NCBI GenBank assembly: GCA_014376425.1
Contig: JACMRO010000324.1
Span: forward strand, 1-33,904
Direction: 5' to 3'
DNA length: 33,904 nt
Source of the DNA: Rubritepida sp.
GTDB taxonomy: Bacteria; Pseudomonadota; Alphaproteobacteria; Acetobacterales; Acetobacteraceae
How positions within the stretch are numbered: position 1 is the first letter of the stretch; every line of letters starts with the position of its first letter. Below are positions 25,731-33,413 of the stretch, in pieces. A model generated the notes under the pieces. That model did no database searches and was not told the origin of the DNA. It worked only from the letters and a program-made list of their open reading frames with translations. Made by a program: the position numbers and the translations under genes.

Positions 25731-27119
25731 TCGGCCGGCTCAGCCGCGACCTGTGGCGGGTTCGCGCGGGATCCGCAGCATGGGGCCGGGGCGGCGAGTT
25801 CCGGCTGGGGTGCGGGGTGGCCAAGCTGCGGCGTCGCGGTGCGACAGGCTGGAGCGACCGCAGGGGCACGGTCGGTCCAGCATACACCGGTCTCGGGCAA
25901 CACCAGCTCGACGCGACGAGACGCTGCAACATCGCCTGCCAGAAGGCGGCGATAGAGCGCACCTGGTCATGGCCGGTCGCCAGTAGGAAGGTTGGCGCAC
26001 GGCCGTAGCTCTTCATGCCGGCGATATAAAAGCCTGCGTCGGGGTGCCGCAGTTCGGCCTCGCCATGCGGGCGCACGGTGCCGCAAGAATGCAGGTTGGG
26101 ATCGATCAGCGGTGCGAGCGCCGGCGTCGCCTCCACCGCGGGGTCCAGGCCAAGCCGCACCTCACGCAGGAAAGACAGGTCGGGCCTGAACCCGGTCGCG
26201 ACGATCATGCGGTCGGCCAGCACTGTCGTTGCACGCCCGTCCTGCCGCCCGGTGACGGACAGCATCCCATCCGCATCCGCGATCCGGTCGATCAGGAAGG
26301 GGGCCAGCGCCGTCACGACACCGCTTTCGACCAGCCTTTGCGCCCGGCCCCCGAGTTCGCCGCGCTGGGCGAGGCCGTCGCGCGCACCGCCGCCGAAGTT
26401 CACCGCGCCGAGGGGTCGGCGAAAGGCCCACAGGATGCGTGTGCCTGGTGCGGCCTGCGCCAGATCGCCAAGATTGAGCACGGCATTCATCGCCGAATGC
26501 CCGGCGCCGACGACGAGCGTGGTGCGGCCGGCATAGATGTGGCGCCCGGCGGAGAGCACGTCAGGGATGCCGTAGGCGATGCGGTCCGCCTGGGCGATTT
26601 CACCTGGCGCTGGCATGCCGTGGCTGCCCGCCGGGTTCGGCGCGTGCCAGGTGCCCGAGCAGTCGATAACTGCGCGTGCCTCGATCGCCTGGATGCCGCA
26701 GCAGGTTTCGACATGCAGGACAAAGCTGGCGGCGTCACGCGCTTCGCTGTCGTGAAGGCGGCTGAAATCGCGCCGCGCGACCCGATAACGCGTCTGCCCA
26801 TGCGGATGTGTGGGTGCATCGCGCTGCTTGCCGCCAGCGGGGCAAGGTAGCGATGCACCAGATCGTCGCCGGTCGGATAGGCGTCGGCTCCCGGCGCCAC
26901 CCAGCCCTCAGCTTCCAGCAGGACCCGGGCGGCAGCATCGATGTTGTAGCGCCAGGGGGAGAACATCCGCACATGTCCCCAGGCGCGAACCGCGTGGCCG
27001 ATCTCGGGACCGGTCTCAAGCACCAAAGGTTCCAGCCCGCGGGCCAGAAGCTGGGCGGCTGCCGCGAGCCCTATGGGCCCGGCGCCGATGATGACGATTG
27101 GAAGCGAGCTTGCAGTCAT
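25727..27119 (-). pseudogene. ArsO-like FAD/NAD(P)-binding monooxygenase, two frameshifts
   Basis: The protein can be traced across three frames. The N-terminus (VIIGAGPIGLAAAAQLLARG, FAD-binding GxGxxG) runs in one frame from ATG 27119 to about 26795. It continues as YRVARRDFSRLHDSEARDAA in a second frame through a NAD(P)-binding motif (LVVGAGHSAMNAVLNL) and an ATGFRPDL motif to about 25950. It ends as LAGDVAASRRVELVLPETGV in a third frame to TGA at 25727. The restored length is about 464 residues, and its end overlaps the MFS start. Homologous flavoproteins of ars operons are called ArsO and are thought to oxidise or otherwise modify arsenicals. Whether the gene is dead or the two shifts are sequence errors cannot be decided here. 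Confidence 0.8.
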
Positions 27120-27128
27120 GGCGATGAT

Positions 27129-27153
27129 CTTTGACGCATCACTATTGAGGTAT
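27129..27153. promoter_or_regulatory. Second, degenerate copy of the PadR-type operator
   Basis: The plus strand reads CTTTGACGCATC, then ACTATTGAGGTAT. Aligned to the minus-strand operator at 27617-27646 (CTTGATGCATC ... ATCAAGGTAT) it keeps about 20 of 28 positions, including the GGTAT end, with one base gap. It lies 10-34 bp before the flavoprotein ATG, where a bound repressor would block transcription or elongation. It is in reverse orientation to the first copy. By-eye alignment only. Confidence 0.45.
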
Positions 27154-27189
27154 GGAGGCGAACTGATGAGCGCGCGCGCCCCGTATCCA

Positions 27190-27609
27190 TCAGCAGCAAC
27201 CCCTGGCGGCCTTGGCGCGGTCGGCCTCCGCAAAGGCTCGGCCGGTGTCCTGGAGAGCGGAGGTGGCATCCATCCACGCACCCAGCGCTACCCGGAAGGC
27301 CGCGCGGCCAGCATCGGTCAATGCGTAGACGCGGCGCTGTCGGCCCTGCACGACCTCCTCGACAGCGGTGACGAAGCCTCCCGTCTCGAACTCCCGCAGC
27401 ACCGGATAGATGGTCCCCTCGGTCGGCGAGCAGCAGCCGCCCGTGGCGTGTTCCACGGCGCGGGCAACCTCGTAGCCGTGCATCGGCCCATCATGCAGAA
27501 CGCGCAGGATGAAGAATTTGGACAGCCCCATCTTGATCGTGCCGGCCCAGTAGTCGCGCGAGGCGTAATCCACACGGGGGGGCAGAGTGGTCGGGAGACT
27601 GCATGTCAT
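27190..27609 (-). CDS. PadR-family regulator with two vicinal Cys pairs
   Basis: A 139-residue PadR winged-helix repressor: KFFILRVLHDGPMHGYEVAR (helix-turn-helix, 31-50), PTEGTIYPVLREFE (62-75, recognition helix), GGFVTAVEE and the wing QRRVYALTDAGRAAF (91-105), then a C-terminal dimerisation helix. Two adjacent Cys pairs stand out, C59-C60 just before the recognition helix and C138-C139 at the very end. Vicinal Cys pairs are the usual As(III) ligands, so it may sense arsenite (inference). It is first in the arsenic block, 70 bp from the flavoprotein. The ATG at 27609 lies only 7 bases from a -10-like TATAAAT, so the mRNA is probably leaderless. Confidence 0.85.
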   Translation of the reverse strand: MTCSLPTTLPPRVDYASRDYWAGTIKMGLSKFFILRVLHDGPMHGYEVARAVEHATGGCCSPTEGTIYPVLREFETGGFVTAVEEVVQGRQRRVYALTDAGRAAFRVALGAWMDATSALQDTGRAFAEADRAKAARGCC

Positions 27610-27616
27610 TGCGCAG

Positions 27617-27646
27617 ATTTATACCTTGATGATCGATGCATCAAGG
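27617..27646 (-). promoter_or_regulatory. padR promoter with perfect inverted-repeat operator
   Basis: On the minus strand the perfect arms CCTTGATG and CATCAAGG (8 bp, spacer CATCGAT) occupy 27624-27646, followed directly by TATAAAT (27617-27623). TTGATG at 27639-27644 could serve as -35 with 15-16 bp to the -10, so the operator fills the core promoter and a bound protein would block polymerase. The -10 ends 7 bases before the padR ATG. On the plus strand TTGATG and a TAAAAC 16 bp downstream could form a weak divergent promoter towards the phosphatase. Confidence 0.7.
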
Positions 27647-27808
27647 CTAAAACCTAACCGCTATCCCGGTCCTCGCCAAAGCGGCCATCCCGACGAGGGG
27701 GAGCGCTCGCCCAAGCCAAAGCAGAGCGCTGGCTGTCATCGAACAATCTCTGGACATGGATGTTGGCCGGACTAACTGGACAAACGGGCCATATAGGGGA
27801 TCACCACC

Positions 27809-29127
27809 ATGAACCGACGCCAACTCTTCGGCTCCGCCACCGGCCTCGCGCTCGCCGCGCAGCTGGCTGTGCCCTCGGCAGGTGCGCAGGACCGCGCGCC
27901 GAACGTCATCTTCTTCCATCCCGATGGCTTTGGCGCGAACCACCGGAACGCGCTTCGCATGGTCGAAGTCGGTCCGGATGGGCGCCTGGAGTGGGATCGC
28001 CTGCCGCATACCGCGCTGTACTCCGGCCATATGAAGGACGGGCTGACTGGCACCTCGCATGGTGGCGCCACCACCCACGCCTTCGGTGTGCGCGTGCAGG
28101 CCGATAGCTTCGGCATGGATGGCACCACACCAATCCGCAGCCTCTCGGGCTTCGAGGGCTCCATCGCGCGTGAGGCGATGGCACGCGGGCGCTGTGTGGG
28201 CCTGGTGAATTCGGGCGCCGCCTATGAGCCGGGCACTGCCGCCTTTGTCGCCAGCACCGAGCGGCGCAATTCGCTGGCGGAAATTACTCGTCTTGTCGCT
28301 GAGAGCGGCGTGCAGGTAACCTCGCGGGCGGCGAACGCTGGTACCTGCCCCGTGGCGTGCAGGGCCGCCACGGCGAGGGTGCACGCGAGGACGGCCTGAA
28401 CCTGATCGATATGCTGCGCGCCCGGGGCTACACCCTCGTGTTCACGCGCGAGGAACTGGCGGCTGCGCCTGCCGGCACCGACCGACTTTGGGGCATCTTT
28501 GCCCACGACCACACGTTCCACGACAGGCCTGAGGAGACGTTGGCGCAACAGAACCTGCCCCACTATGTCCCATCTGCACCGACCATTGCCGAGATGAGCG
28601 AGGTGGCGCTTCGCATCCTCGCGCGCGCCCCACAGGGCTTCCTTCTGGTAGCCGAGGAGGAAGGCACCGACAATTTCGGCAACAACAACAACGCTGCCGG
28701 CAGCCTTGAGGCGGGCGCCCGCGCGGACATCGCAGTGGGCGTGTTTCGCCGCTTCGTCGCCGACAACCCGCACACGCTGATGCTAACCACCGCGGATTCT
28801 GACGCCGGCGGCCTGCAAGTGATCGGCCCGGGCCGCGGCCAGAACGTGATCAGGGAGGGCGTTAATCTGCCCGAGCGCGACCGCAACGGTGCGCCGCTCG
28901 ACGGTCAGCGCGGCACTGGTACGACTGCCTGGCTCTCTGCGCCCGACCGCAACGGAGTACGGCACCCCTTTGCGTTGGGCTGGGCCACGCTGGCGGACGT
29001 GAACGGGGCAATCATGGTGCGCGGCGTCGGCCGCAATGCTGAGCAGATCAGCCAGGCAGGCGTGATGGACAATGTGGACGTGTACCGCCTGATGTACCGT
29101 ACCCTTTTTGGCCGTGAAGCTTCGTGA
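27809..29127 (+). pseudogene. Alkaline phosphatase (PhoA superfamily), Tat signal, one frameshift
   Basis: A Tat-type signal peptide (MNRRQLFGSATGLALAA, cleavage near AGA at ~26) leads into an alkaline-phosphatase-superfamily protein: FFHPDGFGANHRNA (metal-ligand Asp39), TGTSHGGATTHAFG, a second half with EEEGTDNFGNNNNA and TTADSDAGGLQVI, and the C-terminus NVDVYRLMYRTLFG. The frame breaks at about 28318-28322. Restoring one base there gives VQVILAGGERWYLP and a 440-residue product. The usual PhoA Asp-Ser-Ala nucleophile triad is not obvious. Location would be the periplasm. An AGGGGA Shine-Dalgarno lies before the ATG. It diverges from padR and may be co-controlled by the shared operator. 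Dead gene or sequence error remain both possible. Confidence 0.8.
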
Positions 29128-29196
29128 GGTACCATCGGGCATCATGATGACTGAGCGGCAAATCCCCGGCCTCGTCGAACGGCCTTCGCGCATCGC

Positions 29197-30018
29197 TCAT
29201 GCTCGCGCTCCGGGGTTAGGCCAGTTATGGGTCTCGGCCGTCGCGTCACGCGCCCAGCGAAAGAAAGCGTCGTAGAGCGGCATCGCCGCGTCGAGCTGGG
29301 CCAGGTCGTCACGGAACATGCGAGACAGCCCAAGCGACGCGGCCAATAGACCGGCAGCCTCCGGCGCCAGGTCGAGCGAGGCGGTGTCCGCGCCGCGAAC
29401 GATCAGGCCAAGACGCAGAAGGGCCTCCGAGCGCAGTCCGAACTCCTCGATCATCACCTCGAAGGTGCAGAGCGGCCCACGATGGCTCCAGAAGACGCCC
29501 TCAATGTCGAAGGGCGTTGCGCCGAAACGCTCGGCAACCGCAGAAACATCCGACGGTGCCACGAACAGAAAGGCAGCCCCCGGGTCGATGAAACGGCGGA
29601 TCAGCCAGGGGCAGGCTATGCGGTCGATCTTGGGACGGGCGCGGGTGACCCAGACCGTCCTTCCCTCGGCGTTGCGGGGCGGGAGGTGATCGGGCAGGAC
29701 CAGTGGTGCGTCCTTTGCACTGGCCCAGGCTTCGAAACCGCCCTCCAGCACCTCGGCACGGCCGCCGTTGAGGCGGATCCATGCGGCTACGCCCTGGCTG
29801 AGTTTCATCCCGCGCTGGCAGACCACCACGCTGGATCGGCCGGCATGGGCTTGCGCCCAGCTTGCGACGGTACGGTGGTCGCCGCGCAAGCTGGCGGGTA
29901 GGCGGCGCGGGTCCCGGTCGAAGTCCTCGTCAGTCCGAACATCTATGATGATGGGTGCTTCAGGCATGCCGATGAGGCGCGAGAGCTGCTGCACAGTGAT
30001 GGTGTCTGGATTGGGCAC
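29197..30018 (-). CDS. chrB-like: Rhodanese-ChrB (chromate resistance) fusion
   Basis: A 273-residue protein with an N-terminal rhodanese domain (about 8-115; catalytic Cys67 in VVVCQRGMKLSQG) and a C-terminal ChrB-type domain (from ~120; RTVWVTRARPKIDRIACPWL, IRRFIDPGAAFLFV). ChrB proteins regulate or assist chromate resistance, and rhodaneses handle sulfane sulfur. There is no signal peptide. I chose the GTG at 30018 because AAGGAG stands nine bases before it. The GTG at 30048 is weaker. No ChrA chromate exporter is nearby, so the domain may serve a wider oxidative or sulfur role. It faces the phosphatase end to end. Confidence 0.85.
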   Translation of the reverse strand: MPNPDTITVQQLSRLIGMPEAPIIIDVRTDEDFDRDPRRLPASLRGDHRTVASWAQAHAGRSSVVVCQRGMKLSQGVAAWIRLNGGRAEVLEGGFEAWASAKDAPLVLPDHLPPRNAEGRTVWVTRARPKIDRIACPWLIRRFIDPGAAFLFVAPSDVSAVAERFGATPFDIEGVFWSHRGPLCTFEVMIEEFGLRSEALLRLGLIVRGADTASLDLAPEAAGLLAASLGLSRMFRDDLAQLDAAMPLYDAFFRWARDATAETHNWPNPGARA

Positions 30019-30267
30019 AAGCGTCCACTCCTTGCGGTGACAGGGCACCAGAGTTTTGGACGCGATACTTCGGCCGAAGCCTCACGGGGCGATCGCGAAC
30101 CCTCCCCTAGATGAGATATGAGTGCTGAGCCCGTCAAGCGGCTGGCAAGCAGCCGACTGAATTCTGGTCGCCATCCCTGCGCAAGAGATTTCGTATTTCG
30201 CAGCTTCCCAGAAGGCTTTTGGGGCCAAGCCTTCATCTCGCTGGATGGACCACTATCAGTCGGCATT

Positions 30268-30296
30268 GCCGGCGCCGGCGTGATGCCGGCGCCGGC
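30268..30296 (-). terminator. Strong GC hairpin after the YciE-type gene
   Basis: GCCGGCGCCGGC (itself self-complementary) occurs twice with a five-base GTGAT loop, giving a 12-bp stem. It begins 18 bases after the yciE-like stop on the minus strand. No T-tract follows, so it is either a Rho-dependent or weak intrinsic terminator, or an mRNA 3' protection hairpin. Confidence 0.6.
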
Positions 30297-30313
30297 CCAT
30301 CACCCTGCCACGT

Positions 30314-30817
30314 TCAGGCCGCCATGCGGTTTACGCGGCTCTCAGCGATGTGCGTCAGCTTGCTGTCAGCCGCCTTCTCCTCCTTCAAATTCTCCTCGAG
30401 GACGGCGGCGCAATCCGCACGGCCCAGTTGCTTGGCGAAGGCGATCAGCGTGCCGTAGCGGGTGATCTCATAATGCTCGACGGCCTGGGCGGCCGCCAGC
30501 ATGGCCGCGTCGCGGACTTCCGCGTCATCGCAATCGGCCATGACCTCTTTGGCCTCGGCCAGGATGCCGTCGATCGCCGGGCAGTCCACTGCCTTCACAG
30601 GCTGGCCATGCATCTTGAACACCTGCTCCACGCGGGTGACCTGCCGTTCGGTCTCGTGCAGATGGGACTGGAATGCCTGGCGCAGTGACGCGTCGGAGGC
30701 CTTCTCAATCATGGTCGGCAGATTTTTCACGATCTGCTTCTCGGCGTAGTAGATGTCCTGCAACATATGCACGAACAGGTCGTCAAGCGTTTTGATCGGA
30801 CTGGAAAACAGGCCCAT
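30314..30817 (-). CDS. yciE-like: Ferritin-like YciE/YciF (DUF892) protein
   Basis: A 167-residue four-helix-bundle protein: KTLDDLFVHMLQDIYYAEKQ (10-29), SLRQAFQSHLHETERQVTRV, AMLAAAQAVEHYEITRYGTL, and LEENLKEEKAADSKLTHIAE. The Glu/His residues in these helices match the di-iron positions of the DUF892 ferritin-like family. Members are stress-induced and may bind metal or quench oxidants. The ATG at 30817 has AGAGGTGA just before it. An in-frame start at 30988 adds ~57 residues with no family likeness and is rejected. A monocistronic unit with a hairpin downstream. Confidence 0.9.
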   Translation of the reverse strand: MGLFSSPIKTLDDLFVHMLQDIYYAEKQIVKNLPTMIEKASDASLRQAFQSHLHETERQVTRVEQVFKMHGQPVKAVDCPAIDGILAEAKEVMADCDDAEVRDAAMLAAAQAVEHYEITRYGTLIAFAKQLGRADCAAVLEENLKEEKAADSKLTHIAESRVNRMAA

Positions 30818-31174
30818 AATATCACCTCTTTGTCGGAAATTCCGGCCCGGGTGGGTCGGACGGTAAGTTCTTGCAAACCGGCAAACGGTGGGAAGTTTCC
30901 CCAGCACAGGCGGCGAGGCAGTCACGAAATCGCTGTCTTGGGAGGGAGCTGAGCGCAGTTGTGTTCGCGCGGCCTCGGCGGGCGTCACCGCGGTGGCGCC
31001 TGGCCGACGCGCAGCTCAGCCAGCGCGGCGGGAAGTCAGACGGACCGCGGGGCGAGCAACCGCCGGTCCGTCATAGACCCGTGCCACCGACCCTGTGCTG
31101 ATCTGAACCATCGGTGCCGGGACCAAAACGCAGGCTCGACCTGGTTGCGTTCGGTCCCATCGGGGTGCCGTGTA

Positions 31175-31231
31175 GCGAAACGCGAACAGGGTTACGGTGC
31201 CGCTGTGATGCGGGCGCGGGTCGCGTTTCGC
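31175..31231. repeat. Inverted repeat with 11-bp arms and 35-bp spacer
   Basis: GCGAAACGCGA at 31175-31185 is matched by TCGCGTTTCGC at 31221-31231. The first arm met on the minus strand starts 12 bases after the stop of the small frame at 31243. It could be the base of a long hairpin terminator or a regulator site. Confidence 0.5.
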
Positions 31232-31242
31232 AGATGGACGAA

Positions 31243-31356
31243 TTACTCGAAATTGTTGCCGCCGGTGCCGGTCTGGTAGACTGCGCCGGCCAGCACCCGT
31301 TCCTGGAAGGTGTTGCTCGGGACGCCATGGGGCGACGGCAACAGCGAGGAATCCAT
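31243..31356 (-). CDS. Possible 37-residue small protein or the end of a broken gene
   Basis: The frame reads a protein-like C-terminus (SNTFQERVLAGAVYQTGTGG, then NNFE and TAA). The preceding frame on the same strand looks like a hydrophobic signal segment (MNGFLAVAVAPW), one base out of register. It may thus be a small exported protein with a frameshift at about 31330-31345. I do not know a family for it. Confidence 0.3.
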   Translation of the reverse strand: MDSSLLPSPHGVPSNTFQERVLAGAVYQTGTGGNNFE

Positions 31357-31520
31357 TCATGTCGAGGAAGAAAATCGTTGCGTTGGCCGGGGTGATCCTC
31401 AAAGCCAATGCGTAGGCCATGTAGAAAGACCGCACGACGCTGCCTGGGCGCGCCAACACATCCGGCCTGTCCCACCGATAGGCGATTGATCTTTTTCGCC
31501 CGGCCCGACAGAAACGCCCC

Positions 31521-31757
31521 ATGAGCGACACAACCATGCCCGACCGGCTTTCCACTGACTCCGCCAGCCCTTTCCACGACAAGGCGCTGCTCGAACGCGG
31601 TGTCGGCATCCGCTTCAACGGCACCGAAAAGACCAATGTCGAGGAATACTGCGTCTCCGAGGGCTGGGTACGGGTAAGCCTTGGTCGCACTGTCGACCGC
31701 CGCGGCAAGCCGTTGACGCAAAAGCTGACGGGCGTGGTCGAGGCTTATCTGCGCTGA
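31521..31757 (+). CDS. DUF3297 family protein
   Basis: A 78-residue soluble protein. The segments HDKALLERGVGIRFNGTEKT and EEYCVSEGWVRVSLGRTVDR followed by GKPLTQKLTGVVEAYLR match DUF3297, a small conserved proteobacterial family without known function. One Cys is present in EEYCVSEGW. It stands alone on the plus strand and is convergent with cysE. Confidence 0.88.
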   Translation: MSDTTMPDRLSTDSASPFHDKALLERGVGIRFNGTEKTNVEEYCVSEGWVRVSLGRTVDRRGKPLTQKLTGVVEAYLR

Positions 31758-31809
31758 GCGGGCCGGCAAGTCGCCGGGGCGTTAAACCCGCCCGGTCTGA
31801 TCGCTGCGC

Positions 31810-32457
31810 TTAGTTGGCGCGGTCGAGTGACATTTGCTGCAGCTGCACCCGCAACGCCGCCACTTCGGCGCGCAATTGCGCCACCTCCTCGCCCAGCGGG
31901 TCAGCCCCCGCACGTTCCGGCATGCCATAGCCCACGGTTGCCTCCTCGTCGCAGCCCTTGGGGCTGCGGGCCGGAATGCCGACCACGGTATGCCCTTCGC
32001 ACACATCATCCACCACGACCGAATTGGCGCCCACGCGCGCCCCGCGCCCAACCGTGATCGGCCCCAGCACCTGCGCGCCGGCGCCGATCACCGCCCCGTC
32101 CAGCACGTCGGGATGTCGCTTGCCGGGCTTGAGCGACAACCCACCCAGCGTCACGCATTGGTAGATGGTGACGTCGTCGCCAATCGTCGCCGTTCCGCCC
32201 ACCACCACGCCCATGCCGTGGTCGATGAACAGCCGCCGCCCAATCCTGGCGCCAGGGTGGATTTCGATACCGGTGGCGAAACGCCCCCATTGTGAGACAA
32301 AGCGTGCCGCGGCCGGCCAGCCGGCGCCGTGCAGCGAGTGGTCCACGCGGTGGCTGAGCACCGACCAGACCCCGGGGTAGCTCAGCAGCACCTCGGCCCA
32401 GGTCGGCCGCGCCGGGTCACGGGCGCGGATGGCGCGGCCCAGTTCGATGATCTCCAT
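31810..32457 (-). CDS. cysE: Serine O-acetyltransferase
   Basis: A 215-residue enzyme that makes O-acetylserine from serine and acetyl-CoA, the first step to cysteine. The N-terminal part contains SYPGVWSVLSHRVDHSLH, then the left-handed beta-helix hexapeptides GIEIHPGARIGRRLFIDHGM (catalytic His), GTATIGDDVTIYQCVTLGG and AVIGAGAQVLGPITVGRGAR. A C-terminal coiled tail (EEVAQLRAEVAALRVQLQQM) follows. It is the short EpsC-like form of the family. The ATG at 32457 shares its A with the stop of the cysteine synthase gene (TGATG), so the pair is translationally coupled and the products may form the cysteine synthase complex. Confidence 0.93.
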   Translation of the reverse strand: MEIIELGRAIRARDPARPTWAEVLLSYPGVWSVLSHRVDHSLHGAGWPAAARFVSQWGRFATGIEIHPGARIGRRLFIDHGMGVVVGGTATIGDDVTIYQCVTLGGLSLKPGKRHPDVLDGAVIGAGAQVLGPITVGRGARVGANSVVVDDVCEGHTVVGIPARSPKGCDEEATVGYGMPERAGADPLGEEVAQLRAEVAALRVQLQQMSLDRAN

Positions 32458-33413
32458 CAGTCCAGCCCCGCGAAAAGTGCCGTGGACATGTAACGCTCGG
32501 CGAAGCTGGGCGCGATGCACACGATGCGCAGGCCGGCATTGGCCGGGGCGGCGGCCAGGCGCAACGCCACGCTCAGCGCCGCACCCGAGCTGATGCCCAG
32601 CGCCAGCCCTTCGGTGCGCGCTGCCCGCCGGGCGGTGGCGATGGCTTCGCGTTCATGCGCGGTCTCGATGCTGTCCAGCAGGGACAGGTCCAGCACCGCA
32701 GGCCTGAAGCCGGGGCCAATGCCCTGGATGCCGTGCGGGCCTGGGTCATCGCCATGCAGCACAGCCGACTCGGCAGGCTCGATGCCGATCATACGCAGCC
32801 CCGGCGCCCGGGGCTTCAGCGCGCGGGCGATGCCCGTCATCGTCCCGCCCGTGCCCAGCCCACCCACGATAATGTCCACCCGGCCCTCAGTATCGGCCCA
32901 GATTTCCTCGGCGGTGGTGGTGGCATGAATGTCGGGGTTCGCCGGGTTGTCGAATTGCCCGGCCAGCCACGCATGCGGGGTTTCGGCCGCGATCTCCTCC
33001 GAGCGCGCGATGGCGCCGGCCATGCCGCGGCCGCTGGGCGTTAGCACAAGCTCAGCGCCCAGCAGCCGCATCATCCGGCGACGCTCGATGGACGCGCCCT
33101 CGGGCATGGTGACGATGATGCGGTAGCCCAAAGCAGCCGCCACGAAGGCCAGGCCAATGCCGGTGTTGCCCGATGTGGGCTCGACCAGCACGGAAATGCC
33201 CGGACGGATCTCGCCGGCGGCCTCGGCCGCGCGCACCATGGCCAGGGCGATGCGATCCTTCACCGACGCCATCGGGTTGAAGAATTCCAGCTTCAGGCAG
33301 AGGTCGGCCAGCAACCCGTCCTCGGCCGCGATGCGCGGCAGGCGGACAAGTGGCGTGGCACCGATGGTCTCCAGCACAGAGGCGTGGATGCGGCCGCGAA
33401 AGCTCACATCCAT
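32457..33413 (-). CDS. cysK: Cysteine synthase, second of two tandem PLP enzymes
   Basis: A 318-residue fold-type II PLP enzyme that makes cysteine from O-acetylserine and sulfide. PLP-binding Lys52 lies in NPMASVKDR, SGNTG at 81-85 binds substrate, and GGLGTGGTMTG binds the PLP phosphate. The C-terminal half has GIQGIGPGF and LGISSGAAL. The ATG at 33413 overlaps the stop of the upstream synthase by ten bases. It is followed by cysE with a one-base overlap. Sequence is distinct from the upstream paralogue, so the two may differ in substrate (sulfide, thiosulfate or other nucleophile). Confidence 0.92.
   Translation of the reverse strand: MDVSFRGRIHASVLETIGATPLVRLPRIAAEDGLLADLCLKLEFFNPMASVKDRIALAMVRAAEAAGEIRPGISVLVEPTSGNTGIGLAFVAAALGYRIIVTMPEGASIERRRMMRLLGAELVLTPSGRGMAGAIARSEEIAAETPHAWLAGQFDNPANPDIHATTTAEEIWADTEGRVDIIVGGLGTGGTMTGIARALKPRAPGLRMIGIEPAESAVLHGDDPGPHGIQGIGPGFRPAVLDLSLLDSIETAHEREAIATARRAARTEGLALGISSGAALSVALRLAAAPANAGLRIVCIAPSFAERYMSTALFAGLD

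Larger units (their letters stand above)
30989..31520. other. ~530 bp region between YciE-like and DUF3297 genes
   Basis: It carries a small minus-strand frame and an 11-bp-armed inverted repeat, both listed separately. The right end must hold the plus-strand promoter of the DUF3297 gene. Large minus-strand open frames that run through the DUF3297 gene are shadows. Confidence 0.35.

Noticed and set aside
25123..25945. C-terminal part of a 497-codon frame continuing from the flavoprotein into the MFS gene
   Set aside because: After about 25950 it is a shadow of the MFS gene. The true flavoprotein end is in another frame and stops at 25727.
27624..27646. Reading the TTGAT...ATCAA palindrome as an FNR/Fixk box
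   Set aside because: FNR-type sites have a four-base spacer between TTGAT and ATCAA. Here the spacing is nine, and the arms extend to CC/GG.
31016..31769. Two long minus-strand open frames across the DUF3297 gene
   Set aside because: They lie opposite a recognised family gene and have shadow-like composition. Only a 37-residue stretch was kept as a weak candidate.
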